Below, one piece after another: positions 1-8,800 of a stretch of DNA of 56,246 nucleotides. A program made the translations under genes and the position numbers. The notes beneath the pieces are model-generated. The model searched no databases, had not been told where the DNA came from, and was given only the letters and a program-made list of their open reading frames with translations. Numbering within the stretch: position 1 is the stretch's first letter; the number at the start of each line of letters is the position of its first letter. The DNA comes from JBBIII01 sp037446575. GTDB taxonomy: Bacteria; Bacteroidota; Ignavibacteria; UBA10030. The stretch covers positions 1-56,246 of the forward strand of contig JBBIII010000007.1 of assembly GCA_037446575.1 (NCBI GenBank), given 5' to 3'.

Positions 1-152
1 TAAGTAATAAGTAAAAAGTAGTAAGTAGTAAGTAATAAGTATGAAGTAAAAAAGGATTAAGTATTAATTATTGAAAAGATTCAAATTGAACGGAAAAAAA
101 CATACTGATAACTGAATACTGAAAACTGATAACTAATAGAAAGGAGAAGAAA
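1..152. repeat. Low-complexity intergenic repeats
   Basis: The left edge is built from degenerate copies of TAAGTA/GTAAGTAATAA (about positions 1-50), followed by repeats of ACTGATAACTGAA type (about 104-137). No coding sense is seen on either strand. Similar but shorter material occurs at about 29110-29155. It may be eroded tandem repeat or slippage-generated spacer; no function is proposed. Confidence 0.5.
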
Positions 153-182
153 ATGAAAATTCAATTAAGCGAAGGACCTTAA
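153..182 (+). CDS. Candidate 9-codon leader peptide (MKIQLSEGP)
   Basis: An ATG at 153 lies six bases after a strong Shine-Dalgarno AAGGAG (141-146) and opens a nine-codon ORF ending in TAA at 180-182. It sits in the leader of the surface-protein gene that starts at 426. Its last codons run through the 5' arm (166-171) of a possible helix closed at 201-206, so ribosomes translating it would open that helix. This arrangement resembles attenuator leader peptides, but the peptide has no run of regulatory codons, so any role is inference. The ORF could also be a chance match. Confidence 0.35.
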   Translation: MKIQLSEGP

Positions 183-296
183 TTTGGTTGGGAAACCGAA
201 CGCTTAGAGGGAGTTATACTCCCGATAAAGTATGCCTTTCATCCTTGAGGTAAAAGTTCTAAGGATTCCGGTTGACCTTTGAGCAAGATAAACTGG
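166..296 (+). promoter_or_regulatory. Candidate structured 5' leader RNA
   Basis: Several short helices can be drawn by eye. TAAGCG (166-171) pairs with CGCTTA (201-206) and encloses a hairpin TTTGGTT/AACCGAA (183-200) with a GGGA loop of the GNRA type. GGGAGT/ACTCCC (209-223) has a TAT loop. ATCCTT (241-246) pairs with AAGGAT (261-266), and CCGGTT (268-273) pairs with AACTGG (291-296). The helices are consecutive and the region ends just before the AAGGAG and start codons of the next gene. I do not recognise a known riboswitch class; c-di-GMP and cobalamin consensus boxes were looked for and not seen. No folding program or covariance test was run. Confidence 0.35.
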
Positions 297-425
297 AGAA
301 ATAAAAGTAAATATTTTTTAAGGAGTTACACCATGGAAAATATGTTGAAATATTCCAAAGGCGAAAAAACCTTGTATGGTGAGTTATATATAAACAAATA
401 CTTTTTTATAAAAAGGAGCAATACA

Positions 426-2606
426 TTGAAGTACTATTTTTCAAAAACGCTGGGAAGGGTGTTCACAACCCTACTCACAATTTCTCTCATAGCCGCCTTG
501 GCGATGGGACAAAATTTGGTTTTAAATAATAACGCAGTTACAAATACCGGAACCATAAACGTTAGAGGTAACATTAACACCTCAGGCGCAGGTAGTAGTG
601 TTGCAATCGGTGGAATAGTGAATCTCAACGGTTCAACAACCCTTCAACAGCTTGGCGTTTCTGGCGCGAATACAATTCAATTTGCGACCCTTAATGCTTT
701 AGGTTCAGTTGCTAAGCAAATGGATGTAAATGTAACCGTTACAGATGCTTTAACTGTCAATATTACAGGTGCATTAAATCTCGATGTGCAAGCAAATACC
801 TTAACATTAAGCGGAACATCAACACTTACATCTGGTTCTTTAGATGTTAGTGATGAAGGTAGTTCAGTTGTATATAATAGAAATTCCGGAAGTCAAACTG
901 TTTTAGGATTAGCATATGCCGGAGCTTTAACACTAACAGGAAATGCCTCAAAGAATTTAAGCGCCGATGCGAGCGTAGCGGGCGCGTTTTCACATGCAGG
1001 CGGTGATTTAACTGTTGATAGGAACTTAACAATTTCTTATGCAACACCTGCTTTTGGCACAATTGCGGATGTAACAGGCGGAAATACTCTCTCACTTTCT
1101 GGAACTGGCGCTAAATCTATCGCCGCAATTACTGCAATAACAGCCGGTAATACGATTGCCAACTCTGGTGCAAACGGTCTATTAACAATAACAGCGCTGA
1201 ATGGTAATGCTGGTACAATCACAGGCGGTTCCGGTGGAATCACATTTACAAATGCCGCTACAAATGCTGGGAATATAACCGGTGGTGCGGGAGCCGTAAC
1301 ATTCAGCAATACACTAACGCATAATGCCGGAACAATTACGGGCGCAGGCGGTGGAATAACATTTGGCGGCGCAGTTACAAGCGCAGGTAACATTAATGGC
1401 GGCACAGGCGCCGTAGCATTTAATAGCACGTTAGGGCAAACCGCCGGAACAATTACTTCCGGTTCTGGAGATATTACATTTGCCGGCGTTGTTACAAAAA
1501 ATGGTGGCTCTATTGCCTCATCTAATGCTGGCAACTTGCTTGATTTCCAAGCTAATGTTATTAACACTGGCGGAACAATTGACCTGACTTCAACAGGCGC
1601 GGCTGAATTTGCCGGTTCTGTCAATGCAACAGGACTTAACTTTGCCTCAGGTTCATCAGTTACATTTGATGGCGGTGCACAAACAATCCCAGCCGTTACA
1701 TTTGGTAATCTTACTCTTGGTGGCACTGCCGATAAAACTGGTGCAGGTTCATTCTCCATGGCGGGTAATCTTGTCTTAGATCAAAATCTTGATATGCTAA
1801 CAAACAGCGGAACGCTTACATTTGCAAGTGCAGGAACTGTTACTGGAACACGTGAAGTTGTCGGCGCTGTTGCTCGTACACATACTCTTGCTTCAGGAAC
1901 TGCCTATGCATTTAACCGCGCTGAAGTTACTATGCAATTTGCTTCTAATGAAGAAGCAGATGTTACGCTCGATATGCGACCAGGCGTTGCACCATCTGGC
2001 GTAGGTGCGAATTACATTAATCGTTACTACGGAGTCTCTTCTACGGCAGATTTGAGCGCAAATAACGCGGCATTGCAACTCTATTACCTTGATGGTGAAA
2101 GAGTAGGAACTATTACCGAGTCTAAATTAGGTATCAGCAAATACAATGGCACGTCCTTATCGAAGCTTAGTTCTAACGGCGGTTCATATACTCGCGTAGA
2201 TGGTTTAGCCAATACAATTGCTTTATCGAATGTAAATCAAGGTCTTTCCGGTATTACTCAATTTGCAATAGTGCCACTTGGTTACTACACAATTGCTAGT
2301 GGTAACTGGAATGCGATCGCAACATGGGGTTATACATCTGATGATATCCCAACTGCAACAGACGATGCGGAAGTTAGGCACACAGTAGCTATGGGTGGTG
2401 CAAACCGTCAAATTACTAACCTGACGATTACTGACGACGTAACTTATGATGGCAAACTTAATGTTAACGATGCCAACTTCACGGCAACATCTATTAACAA
2501 TACTGGTGAGATAAACGTCAGCGCAACACGCGAGTTAACAGTCTCTGGCGGCGATTTAACTAACTCAGGTACCATCACAAACGCTGGAACAATTACGGTT
2601 GAATAA
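426..2606 (+). CDS. Secreted beta-repeat surface protein, no visible sorting domain
   Basis: The start is placed at TTG 426, preceded by AAGGAG at 413-418, because the product then begins with a good Sec signal peptide (basic stretch, then TTLLTISLIAALAMGQ). An in-frame ATG at 333 with its own AAGGAG would bury that signal behind 31 extra residues. The mature protein (about 726 residues with signal) is rich in Gly, Thr, Asn and Ala. It carries short repeats such as NAGTITGGSGGITF and SAGNINGGTGAVAF, typical of stacked beta-strand or filamentous adhesin-like proteins. A later segment contains IASGNWNAIATWGY, the SGNW...ATW motif common in FCB surface proteins. It stops inside a repeat (NAGTITVE) and lacks the T9SS C-terminal domain seen on other exported proteins here. 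Probable cell-surface or extracellular protein; ligand unknown. Confidence 0.75.
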   Translation: MKYYFSKTLGRVFTTLLTISLIAALAMGQNLVLNNNAVTNTGTINVRGNINTSGAGSSVAIGGIVNLNGSTTLQQLGVSGANTIQFATLNALGSVAKQMDVNVTVTDALTVNITGALNLDVQANTLTLSGTSTLTSGSLDVSDEGSSVVYNRNSGSQTVLGLAYAGALTLTGNASKNLSADASVAGAFSHAGGDLTVDRNLTISYATPAFGTIADVTGGNTLSLSGTGAKSIAAITAITAGNTIANSGANGLLTITALNGNAGTITGGSGGITFTNAATNAGNITGGAGAVTFSNTLTHNAGTITGAGGGITFGGAVTSAGNINGGTGAVAFNSTLGQTAGTITSGSGDITFAGVVTKNGGSIASSNAGNLLDFQANVINTGGTIDLTSTGAAEFAGSVNATGLNFASGSSVTFDGGAQTIPAVTFGNLTLGGTADKTGAGSFSMAGNLVLDQNLDMLTNSGTLTFASAGTVTGTREVVGAVARTHTLASGTAYAFNRAEVTMQFASNEEADVTLDMRPGVAPSGVGANYINRYYGVSSTADLSANNAALQLYYLDGERVGTITESKLGISKYNGTSLSKLSSNGGSYTRVDGLANTIALSNVNQGLSGITQFAIVPLGYYTIASGNWNAIATWGYTSDDIPTATDDAEVRHTVAMGGANRQITNLTITDDVTYDGKLNVNDANFTATSINNTGEINVSATRELTVSGGDLTNSGTITNAGTITVE

Positions 2607-2659
2607 AATATTATAAATAAATGTAAATATTAAATTTATATGAATTATAAGAGTCATAT

Positions 2660-2863
2660 ATGAAAAATGATGGAAGACAAAATAAAATCGAATCTATTAC
2701 GCTGAAAGGTCGCAATACATTCTGGACTATCTTTTCAGTAAAAGCGTTTGGAAGCGATTTAGACTTCTACTTTGCAGAAAACCGAAACGGTAACGTGCAA
2801 AGTAAAGGCGTCTTCTGCAAAACTTCAAATGACTCAAGTATCATAATTGGTGAAAAATCATGA
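2660..2863 (+). CDS. Small hypothetical protein, doubtful
   Basis: A 67-codon ORF that I do not recognise. It has no signal peptide, membrane segment or known motif. Its stop codon overlaps the ATG of the next ORF in an ATGA, and both products begin with MKND followed by N-K, so the two may share an ancestral 5' end. No convincing Shine-Dalgarno lies before ATG 2660. It follows the surface protein by 53 bases. It could be a real small gene, a relic, or chance. Confidence 0.3.
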   Translation: MKNDGRQNKIESITLKGRNTFWTIFSVKAFGSDLDFYFAENRNGNVQSKGVFCKTSNDSSIIIGEKS

Positions 2864-3543
2864 AGAACGATGATCAAAAAAATAAATCTGTGGGAATTAT
2901 TCTAAATAAAGGAAATTCTCCCGAAAGGTCTTTTGCGTATTCATCAGATTTGTTTGAATGTCGAGCTAATAATCGGATTACTCGCGAAGACGAACATGAT
3001 GATTTCTGTAGCTGGGCTATGAAACATCTCTCTACACGCTTAGCAACGATAAAGAGAAACCAGGATAGTATAAATCCTGTCCTACGCGATCACATATTAT
3101 CGAATAAGGAATTATACTTTGGAAAACATGCGAGTCCAAATTCACTTGATCATAATTCACCAAAATTGTTTTTACATTTACATTTTAGCAAACATCGGCT
3201 TTTATCGTCTAATATTCCTCATTTAACAGAGAAGACAACGGCAGTGAGCTATGCCGGACCAAAACAAAGCCAATTCAGCGGTTATTTATGTCCCGGGTAC
3301 GCGCAGAATTCAATTTTATCCGGTACCTGGAATTCTATTATGGTCAAATCGACTAGTCTTGTCTTACAGCGCTGGAGTGAAGTTTGCTCCTCTTCTCAGT
3401 CCATTTGCTGTTATTGGAGCGGATTTGAAAGCATATATTTCCAAGATCCGTATTCAAAAGGACAAAACAGGTTAGAAGTGCGGTCTTGCTCAGACCAAAC
3501 TCAGAAGTTCAAAGTTATGAAGATGAATATCATACTTAAATAG
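2860..3543 (+). CDS. Hypothetical protein, possibly a frameshifted relic
   Basis: The 227-codon ORF starts at an ATGA overlap with the preceding small ORF, which suggests translational coupling. The C-terminal half is unusually rich in Ser, Cys, His and Arg and reads like an out-of-frame translation. In another frame, 3251-3475 reads more like protein, with a hydrophobic alternating stretch around GVKFAPLLSPFAVIGADLKA that resembles an outer-membrane strand. A gene broken by frameshift is therefore possible. No domain is recognised in either frame. Confidence 0.3.
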   Translation: MKNDDQKNKSVGIILNKGNSPERSFAYSSDLFECRANNRITREDEHDDFCSWAMKHLSTRLATIKRNQDSINPVLRDHILSNKELYFGKHASPNSLDHNSPKLFLHLHFSKHRLLSSNIPHLTEKTTAVSYAGPKQSQFSGYLCPGYAQNSILSGTWNSIMVKSTSLVLQRWSEVCSSSQSICCYWSGFESIYFQDPYSKGQNRLEVRSCSDQTQKFKVMKMNIILK

Positions 3544-3860
3544 TAAATTGATTTCAGAGAGAAGGTAAGCTTTACTCCTTCTTGCCTTCTCTCTAATCTT
3601 TATTGAAATATTGGAGTAGTTACTAAGGAGTATAGTTGTATTTTGTTAGTTGAAATTGTAAGTAGAAGAAGAAAATAGAAAATGAATAATAAAATAACAT
3701 ATTGGTTGATTGAAAAATTTCATCATATCAAAGCGGCTTGTCAAAGGACGATGCTTGAAATTATTTTGACGGATACTATGATATGCTGGATTACTATTTT
3801 CAGAAATTATTATATGTTATATTCAAGTGATTGTTGCAAATTAAATCAACAGGTGGCCCT
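3544..3860. other. Intergenic region without a supported gene
   Basis: This 317-base stretch carries a hairpin at 3556-3594 and an orphan AAGGAG near 3625 that is followed only by a five-codon TTG ORF. An ORF at 3682-3876 (64 codons) shows no motif and overlaps the next gene. Apart from the hairpin and the presumed promoter of the downstream surface protein, nothing is supported. Confidence 0.4.
3556..3594 (+). terminator. Terminator-like hairpin
   Basis: AGAGAGAAGG (3556-3565) is exactly complementary to CCTTCTCTCT (3585-3594) with a 19-base loop. The following tract AATCTTTATTG is only modestly T-rich, so an intrinsic terminator is plausible but not strong. It lies just after the small ORFs that end at 3543. 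Confidence 0.4.
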
Positions 3861-6800
3861 ATGGTCGCAAAGTTAACTAAAATATTGCCGCGTTGCCTAA
3901 GTATGCATAGAAAACGGCTTACCCGTTCGAGTTTGACTGCATTTGTTTTATTGCTGTTGGTTACTGCAAGTACAAATTCGCAAAACTTTATCAATACCAG
4001 TACGGGTAAATACAGTGGTCAGGGCACATTCCGCGTAAAAAATAATGCTACCGGTTTACCTGATACTGTAACCGGTACTTTTGAATTTTTTGGAACAGGA
4101 AAGCATTCGATTGAATCTAAGAATTATGAAAATCTTAGACTAAAGGGTGACGCAAATACAATTAGAACTACAACCGCTGGCGATTTGGGTATTCTTAAAA
4201 CAGTTGCTATTGCCGACGGCGTTAGATTTGAAGTTGCTTCAACAATGAATTTAGAAAAGTTAGAAGGCAGAATTACTAAAGAAGAGGGACTTATCATCGG
4301 AAAAGTGAAAAAATCTGCAGATTTCAATGCTTCCGCGCCCGATTCTTCCGACTTCGGAGGGATTGGTATGTCCATTCGTTCTGATGCAACATCTCCGGGT
4401 ACAATAGAAATTTTACGCACATCAGGTTCAGGTATCACAGGTTCTACTGGAAATAATTCAATCTCAAGAGTTTATGATGTAAATCCAGAGGTAACCGGTG
4501 GGTTCGAGGGTAAAATATTCTTCCGCTATGCGAAAGATGAATTAAATAATCAAGATTCGATGACCTTGGATCTGTGGCGTTCAATTGATGGTAATACTTG
4601 GCGAAGACAAAGAACACTTAGAAATGGAAATATCTTAGAACGAACAGGCAAATTCCTAAATGGATTGTGGACTGCCTCCGATGCATCTAATTTGCTTGGA
4701 AGAAAAAATTATGAATTCGACCCAGATTCTATTTTTGCATTAGGTGCAGATTCTCTTAAAGGTAGAGTCAATAAGTTGATGATTAATCCATTTGTCGCGC
4801 AGGTTACAGATATTTATGGAAATCCAATTCAAGGCGCTATGGTTCAATTCAGCATCGATTCTATTCCAGATGGCGCAGTGGGACAGTTACTTACAAATTC
4901 TAATGTTATTACGAATTCTCAAGGTCAAGCCGAAACATATCTACATCTCGGCGATAAGAAAGGCAAGTATAAAATATTAGCTAAGGTGATCTCCGGAGAT
5001 TCAGCCCGAATGGAATTTTTCGGCTTTGGTGAATCTGGCGTAAGTAATTTCGTATCTAAATCTACAATAGTTTTTGATACTGTTAGAAAAGAAATCGGAC
5101 CGTTCACTGTCGAGGCGTTTGACGATCAAGGTCTTTTAGTTTCATCGAGCGAAGTGATATGGAGTGTCAGACCTCCAATAGATAAGTATTCTACAATGCA
5201 TGAAGTTGTCGTTTCTAAATCCGATACAATAACAAATGCAAATGGAAGCGCGCAAGCTTATGTGCTACTTGGCGAAAAAACCGGCGATTATATTATCGAA
5301 GCTCGATCAAAAGAAAACGATAGTGTGTTTGCCGCTTTCACTGTTAGAGCGCTGCACGGATTGCCTTCACTCGCTAATTGGGAAGATAATATTGCTCGGC
5401 AAGATACCATTGGCGCTGTTATGCCCGAATTCAAATATAGAATTACGGACGTAGATACAAATGCAGTTCCTGCTCGCTTAGTCCGATTTGCATTATACCA
5501 ACCCGATGGCAGTTTAATTGATACAATTCGCACATCAACAAACACCGAGGGGACTGCAAAAGCGTCGTTTAATTACGGCTTAAAAGCAGGCAAATATATT
5601 GTGCAAGCTGAAGATATTAATCTTCTTGGTTCAACTCGTTTTGATACCTGCATCGCAAAACATGGTAAAACAGCAAAGTTCGATCAAATTTATTCCTCTG
5701 TATCCGATACAATTGGAGCTACAATATTATTTGGCGTTAAACTCGCCGATAGAGGAGATAACCCTGTAGATTCTGAATCAGTCATATATAAATTTGTAGA
5801 TGTGCCACTTGGGTCGTCCCCCTCGCTCATTAAAGATAGTGTCTTGACAGACACAAGCGGTAATGCTTTAAACTATTTAGTGCTCGGAGATAAAATAGGA
5901 GCATATACTATACAAGCGGAAGCATCATCGTTGGCATATTATCCAATTCAATTTAATTTTAACGCACGTGCTGGTCTGCCGCAAAAAATGCTCGCTGAGC
6001 GCGGCTTTAATCAAGAAGCGGAAATTTTACAACCGCTTAACATTCCATTTGAAGTGCGTCTAACAGATAGAGCAAACAATCCGCTTGCTAATGATACAAT
6101 TCGATTTACATTTGCCGAAGTACCCGATTCGATTGCTAATACTGGTTACTCATTGACTAATTCGCAAGATATAACGGATATTAACGGTATTGCATCTACA
6201 TATTTAACGCTTGGCAATAAAATTGGGGAATATAAGGTTAGAGCGATTTCTAATAAACTAAACACGCCGGTAGAATTCATTGCTCGCGCACTTCCCGGTT
6301 CTGCAAGAATTATAGCGTATAGATATGGCGGCTACGGACAGAAAACAATTCTTTCTCTTCTCGATACAGCGCTTACTGTTAGAGTAACTGACTTAGGCGG
6401 AAATCCTGTTTCAAATACATTAGTTAGATTTACAATCCAAAATACACCTACTAACGCTTGGGGTTATAGAATTGGACGCGACACTACGTGGTCAATTTCT
6501 TTCGATACTGTCAGAACAAATTCTTCTGGATTGGCGGCAAGCTATTTGCGCTTAGGTTCAAAAGTTGGCGCTTATAGAGTAATTGCAACATCGCCGGCAT
6601 TATCGGATACAATAAGATTTTCTAATATTACAGCCACGGTTGGCGCTCCAAAAATATTAACATATTTGCCTGATTCATTAGGAAATCCCGGCAATGCTCA
6701 AGTGATGCAAATCGGCGATACGCTCAGACCATTTATTGTTCAAGTACGCGATACAGGCGATAATTTTGTTCCTTATGTTAAAGTAAACTTCACAATTTTA

Positions 6801-7943
6801 CAACGTCCGGCTTTGGATACAAGCGCGGCTCTTATAGCTTCAAGAGATACTACCGATATTATCGGAAGCGCTTACACAATATTAGCTTTAGGCGATAGGA
6901 GAGGAATTTACAGAGTCAAAGCGTCTGTGCCCGGACTTAAAGATACAGTCTTTATTGCTGAAGCTCGAATGCTGTTAGCAGACGCTAATCACGATAATTA
7001 TCAGAATATTGGCGATTTAACTGCAATGATCGATCATGTTTTAGGAAAGAAACGTCTCAATAGAATCCAATTCTTAAAATCTGATATATATCCAACGCTT
7101 CCCGATGGATCAATTGGTGATGGCATTGTTGATTTCAGAGATATAGTTGCTTGCCGCGACAGTCTATTAGTCGCCGGTTGGATACCGACACAAGATCAAA
7201 TTCAAAGTAATTTAAGTATCTCATTCAAATTGAGCGGCGCATCGGTAGCGCAAGGAGTAGGCGCGCAACTTCTAACATCAACAACAGATTCGTGCTATAT
7301 ACAAACGACGCATATCGGCTCTCGGTTCACATTAAAGAATTCTATTCCAATAAAAGGTATGCAAGCTGTAATTTATTTAAAGAACCCTGCAATTATAGAT
7401 ACAACTGATCTAATATTCCCGCGCGCAAGTATGATGCGCACCGAAGTGAAGAGTGTTGGCAAGGTAGTTACTGTTATTTTGTGGAATACAAACAATATCC
7501 CAATAGAACCGGGTGATTCTGCAATATTCCGTCTGCCTGTGCAATTAACAAATAATAATGTGGATTCAATTAATATACTTATGAGTACAGGTGATAATAA
7601 CACTGTCGGTCTACTTGGCACTAAGAATATGGATATAAGAAATCTCATTCCCAAAGATTATATGTTATACCAAAATTATCCGAATCCGTTTAATCCTTCA
7701 ACAACAATTCAATTTGATGTGCCGGAAGTTGCAGGTAAAATGCCGCGCGTAGCGATTCAGATATTTAATATTTTGGGACAAAAAGTTACAACAATTGAAC
7801 GCAACGTTTATGATGCCGGTCGTTATACAGTAACTTGGCATGGTATAAATGAAAATGGCGCGCGTGTTGCAAGTGGCGTCTATTTCTATCGCTTACTTGC
7901 CGGCGAATATGCGAGCACCAAGAAAATGGTAATGTTAAAATAA
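3861..7943 (+). CDS. T9SS substrate: seven Ig-like repeats, dockerin-like module, sorting domain
   Basis: The start is set at ATG 3861 with AGGTGG at 3851-3856; an ATG at 3903 would give a tighter signal peptide but lacks a Shine-Dalgarno. The N-terminus has a signal peptide (FVLLLLVTASTNSQ). About residues 300-1036 hold seven repeats of 100-115 residues. Each opens with a strand like VRVTDLGGNPV and ends with a motif of the form Y-L-x-L-G-x-K-x-G-x-Y-x-V-x-A, as in invasin/Big-type Ig folds. Residues about 1041-1110 have two Asp-rich loops (DANHDNYQNIGD and DGSIGDGIVDFRD) like a dockerin. A cohesin-like beta region follows, and the T9SS type A domain occupies about 1264-1360 (YQNYPNPFNP to KKMVMLK). 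Likely exported through the outer membrane and held at the surface. Partner unknown. Confidence 0.85.
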   Translation: MVAKLTKILPRCLSMHRKRLTRSSLTAFVLLLLVTASTNSQNFINTSTGKYSGQGTFRVKNNATGLPDTVTGTFEFFGTGKHSIESKNYENLRLKGDANTIRTTTAGDLGILKTVAIADGVRFEVASTMNLEKLEGRITKEEGLIIGKVKKSADFNASAPDSSDFGGIGMSIRSDATSPGTIEILRTSGSGITGSTGNNSISRVYDVNPEVTGGFEGKIFFRYAKDELNNQDSMTLDLWRSIDGNTWRRQRTLRNGNILERTGKFLNGLWTASDASNLLGRKNYEFDPDSIFALGADSLKGRVNKLMINPFVAQVTDIYGNPIQGAMVQFSIDSIPDGAVGQLLTNSNVITNSQGQAETYLHLGDKKGKYKILAKVISGDSARMEFFGFGESGVSNFVSKSTIVFDTVRKEIGPFTVEAFDDQGLLVSSSEVIWSVRPPIDKYSTMHEVVVSKSDTITNANGSAQAYVLLGEKTGDYIIEARSKENDSVFAAFTVRALHGLPSLANWEDNIARQDTIGAVMPEFKYRITDVDTNAVPARLVRFALYQPDGSLIDTIRTSTNTEGTAKASFNYGLKAGKYIVQAEDINLLGSTRFDTCIAKHGKTAKFDQIYSSVSDTIGATILFGVKLADRGDNPVDSESVIYKFVDVPLGSSPSLIKDSVLTDTSGNALNYLVLGDKIGAYTIQAEASSLAYYPIQFNFNARAGLPQKMLAERGFNQEAEILQPLNIPFEVRLTDRANNPLANDTIRFTFAEVPDSIANTGYSLTNSQDITDINGIASTYLTLGNKIGEYKVRAISNKLNTPVEFIARALPGSARIIAYRYGGYGQKTILSLLDTALTVRVTDLGGNPVSNTLVRFTIQNTPTNAWGYRIGRDTTWSISFDTVRTNSSGLAASYLRLGSKVGAYRVIATSPALSDTIRFSNITATVGAPKILTYLPDSLGNPGNAQVMQIGDTLRPFIVQVRDTGDNFVPYVKVNFTILQRPALDTSAALIASRDTTDIIGSAYTILALGDRRGIYRVKASVPGLKDTVFIAEARMLLADANHDNYQNIGDLTAMIDHVLGKKRLNRIQFLKSDIYPTLPDGSIGDGIVDFRDIVACRDSLLVAGWIPTQDQIQSNLSISFKLSGASVAQGVGAQLLTSTTDSCYIQTTHIGSRFTLKNSIPIKGMQAVIYLKNPAIIDTTDLIFPRASMMRTEVKSVGKVVTVILWNTNNIPIEPGDSAIFRLPVQLTNNNVDSINILMSTGDNNTVGLLGTKNMDIRNLIPKDYMLYQNYPNPFNPSTTIQFDVPEVAGKMPRVAIQIFNILGQKVTTIERNVYDAGRYTVTWHGINENGARVASGVYFYRLLAGEYASTKKMVMLK

Positions 7944-7972
7944 GGAAATCCTTCCTACCGGAAGGATTTCCT
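7943..7972. terminator. 13-bp perfect inverted repeat after a T9SS gene
   Basis: AGGAAATCCTTCC (7943-7955) and GGAAGGATTTCCT (7960-7972) are exact inverse complements around a TACC loop. The left arm starts within the stop codon of the T9SS gene. A T-tract is missing, so it may be a terminator, an mRNA-stabilising hairpin or a repeat element. The same arms recur at 56111-56192, again at T9SS gene ends. Confidence 0.7.
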
Positions 7973-8046
7973 AATAGTAAATAATATCAAATGATTTAAT
8001 TGGACAGTTATTTGAAAAATCAAATAAAAGAATATGGGTTTTTAGA

Positions 8047-8790
8047 ATGAAAAATAATGTTAATAATATTATAGTACTTGTTGCTTGTGCAGTATTATTT
8101 GGAGCTTGTGGCGTCTCAAGCGAGTTTACGCCTGGCGCTGGCAACAAATTCCAGTATAATTATAAACTTATCTACCCAATCGAAAGTTCTAATTTATTAT
8201 TTCAAGATGATAATATTATTATTCAATTTAAATTCGATGAAGCTGCTATCCGGTTTCAATTACAAAATATCACTTCATCAAAAATAACAATTACTTGGAA
8301 TAAAGCTTCAATTAATATCAACGGAAGATATTTTCCGATTCGTAATTCTAATAATCTTTATAGTGATACGGTAATTGCAAACTCAATAATTATTCCTCCA
8401 CTTGGGTACATAAGAGATTTGGCGATTCCCCGTGAGAATATTTATTACGACGGCGATAATTGGGTAGAAAAAGATTTATTACCTACAATAGATCGAAATT
8501 CGCCAACTTTGAGAGATGCAATACAAAACAGCATAGGGCAGCGAATAGGTCTATTGTTTCCCATTAATTTTGGTTCAAATGAACATACATACGAATTTGA
8601 TTTTGTAGTCGATTCTGTAAAGCGAATTCCGTGGAAAGAATATATACCGACAAAACGAATTCCTTCGCCCCCGCCTCCAAAAAAAGGAATTCTTGGATTA
8701 GATAATGTTACAACTGCTATTGTTGTTGTCGGCATACTCGGATTCTCAGCTTATATTATTTCTATGAAAAAAAATCCACCAAGCGAGTAA
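8047..8790 (+). CDS. Hypothetical lipoprotein with C-terminal membrane segment
   Basis: A 247-residue product with a lipoprotein signal (hydrophobic stretch ending LFGAC, acylated Cys about residue 21). The middle is beta-rich and polar with no recognised motif. Near the C-terminus a proline run (IPSPPPPKKG) leads to a hydrophobic segment (TTAIVVVGILGFSAYIIS) and a short basic tail, so the protein could be tethered at both ends. It lies 103 bases after the T9SS gene and 10 bases before another lipoprotein gene, suggesting an operon with the latter. Function unknown. Confidence 0.7.
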   Translation: MKNNVNNIIVLVACAVLFGACGVSSEFTPGAGNKFQYNYKLIYPIESSNLLFQDDNIIIQFKFDEAAIRFQLQNITSSKITITWNKASININGRYFPIRNSNNLYSDTVIANSIIIPPLGYIRDLAIPRENIYYDGDNWVEKDLLPTIDRNSPTLRDAIQNSIGQRIGLLFPINFGSNEHTYEFDFVVDSVKRIPWKEYIPTKRIPSPPPPKKGILGLDNVTTAIVVVGILGFSAYIISMKKNPPSE

Positions 8791-8800
8791 GGAGGAAAAT

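Noticed and set aside
166..296. Known riboswitch classes (c-di-GMP, cobalamin, SAM, TPP)
   Set aside because: Their conserved boxes were looked for by eye and not found; the element is only called structured.
1037..1759. 240-codon minus-strand ORF inside the first surface gene
   Set aside because: It is antisense to Gly/Thr/Asn repeats, giving a Pro/Val/Ala-rich shadow product; the plus strand has a signal peptide and start signal.
3682..3876. 64-codon ORF ahead of the T9SS gene
   Set aside because: No signal or motif, and it overlaps the better-supported coding region.
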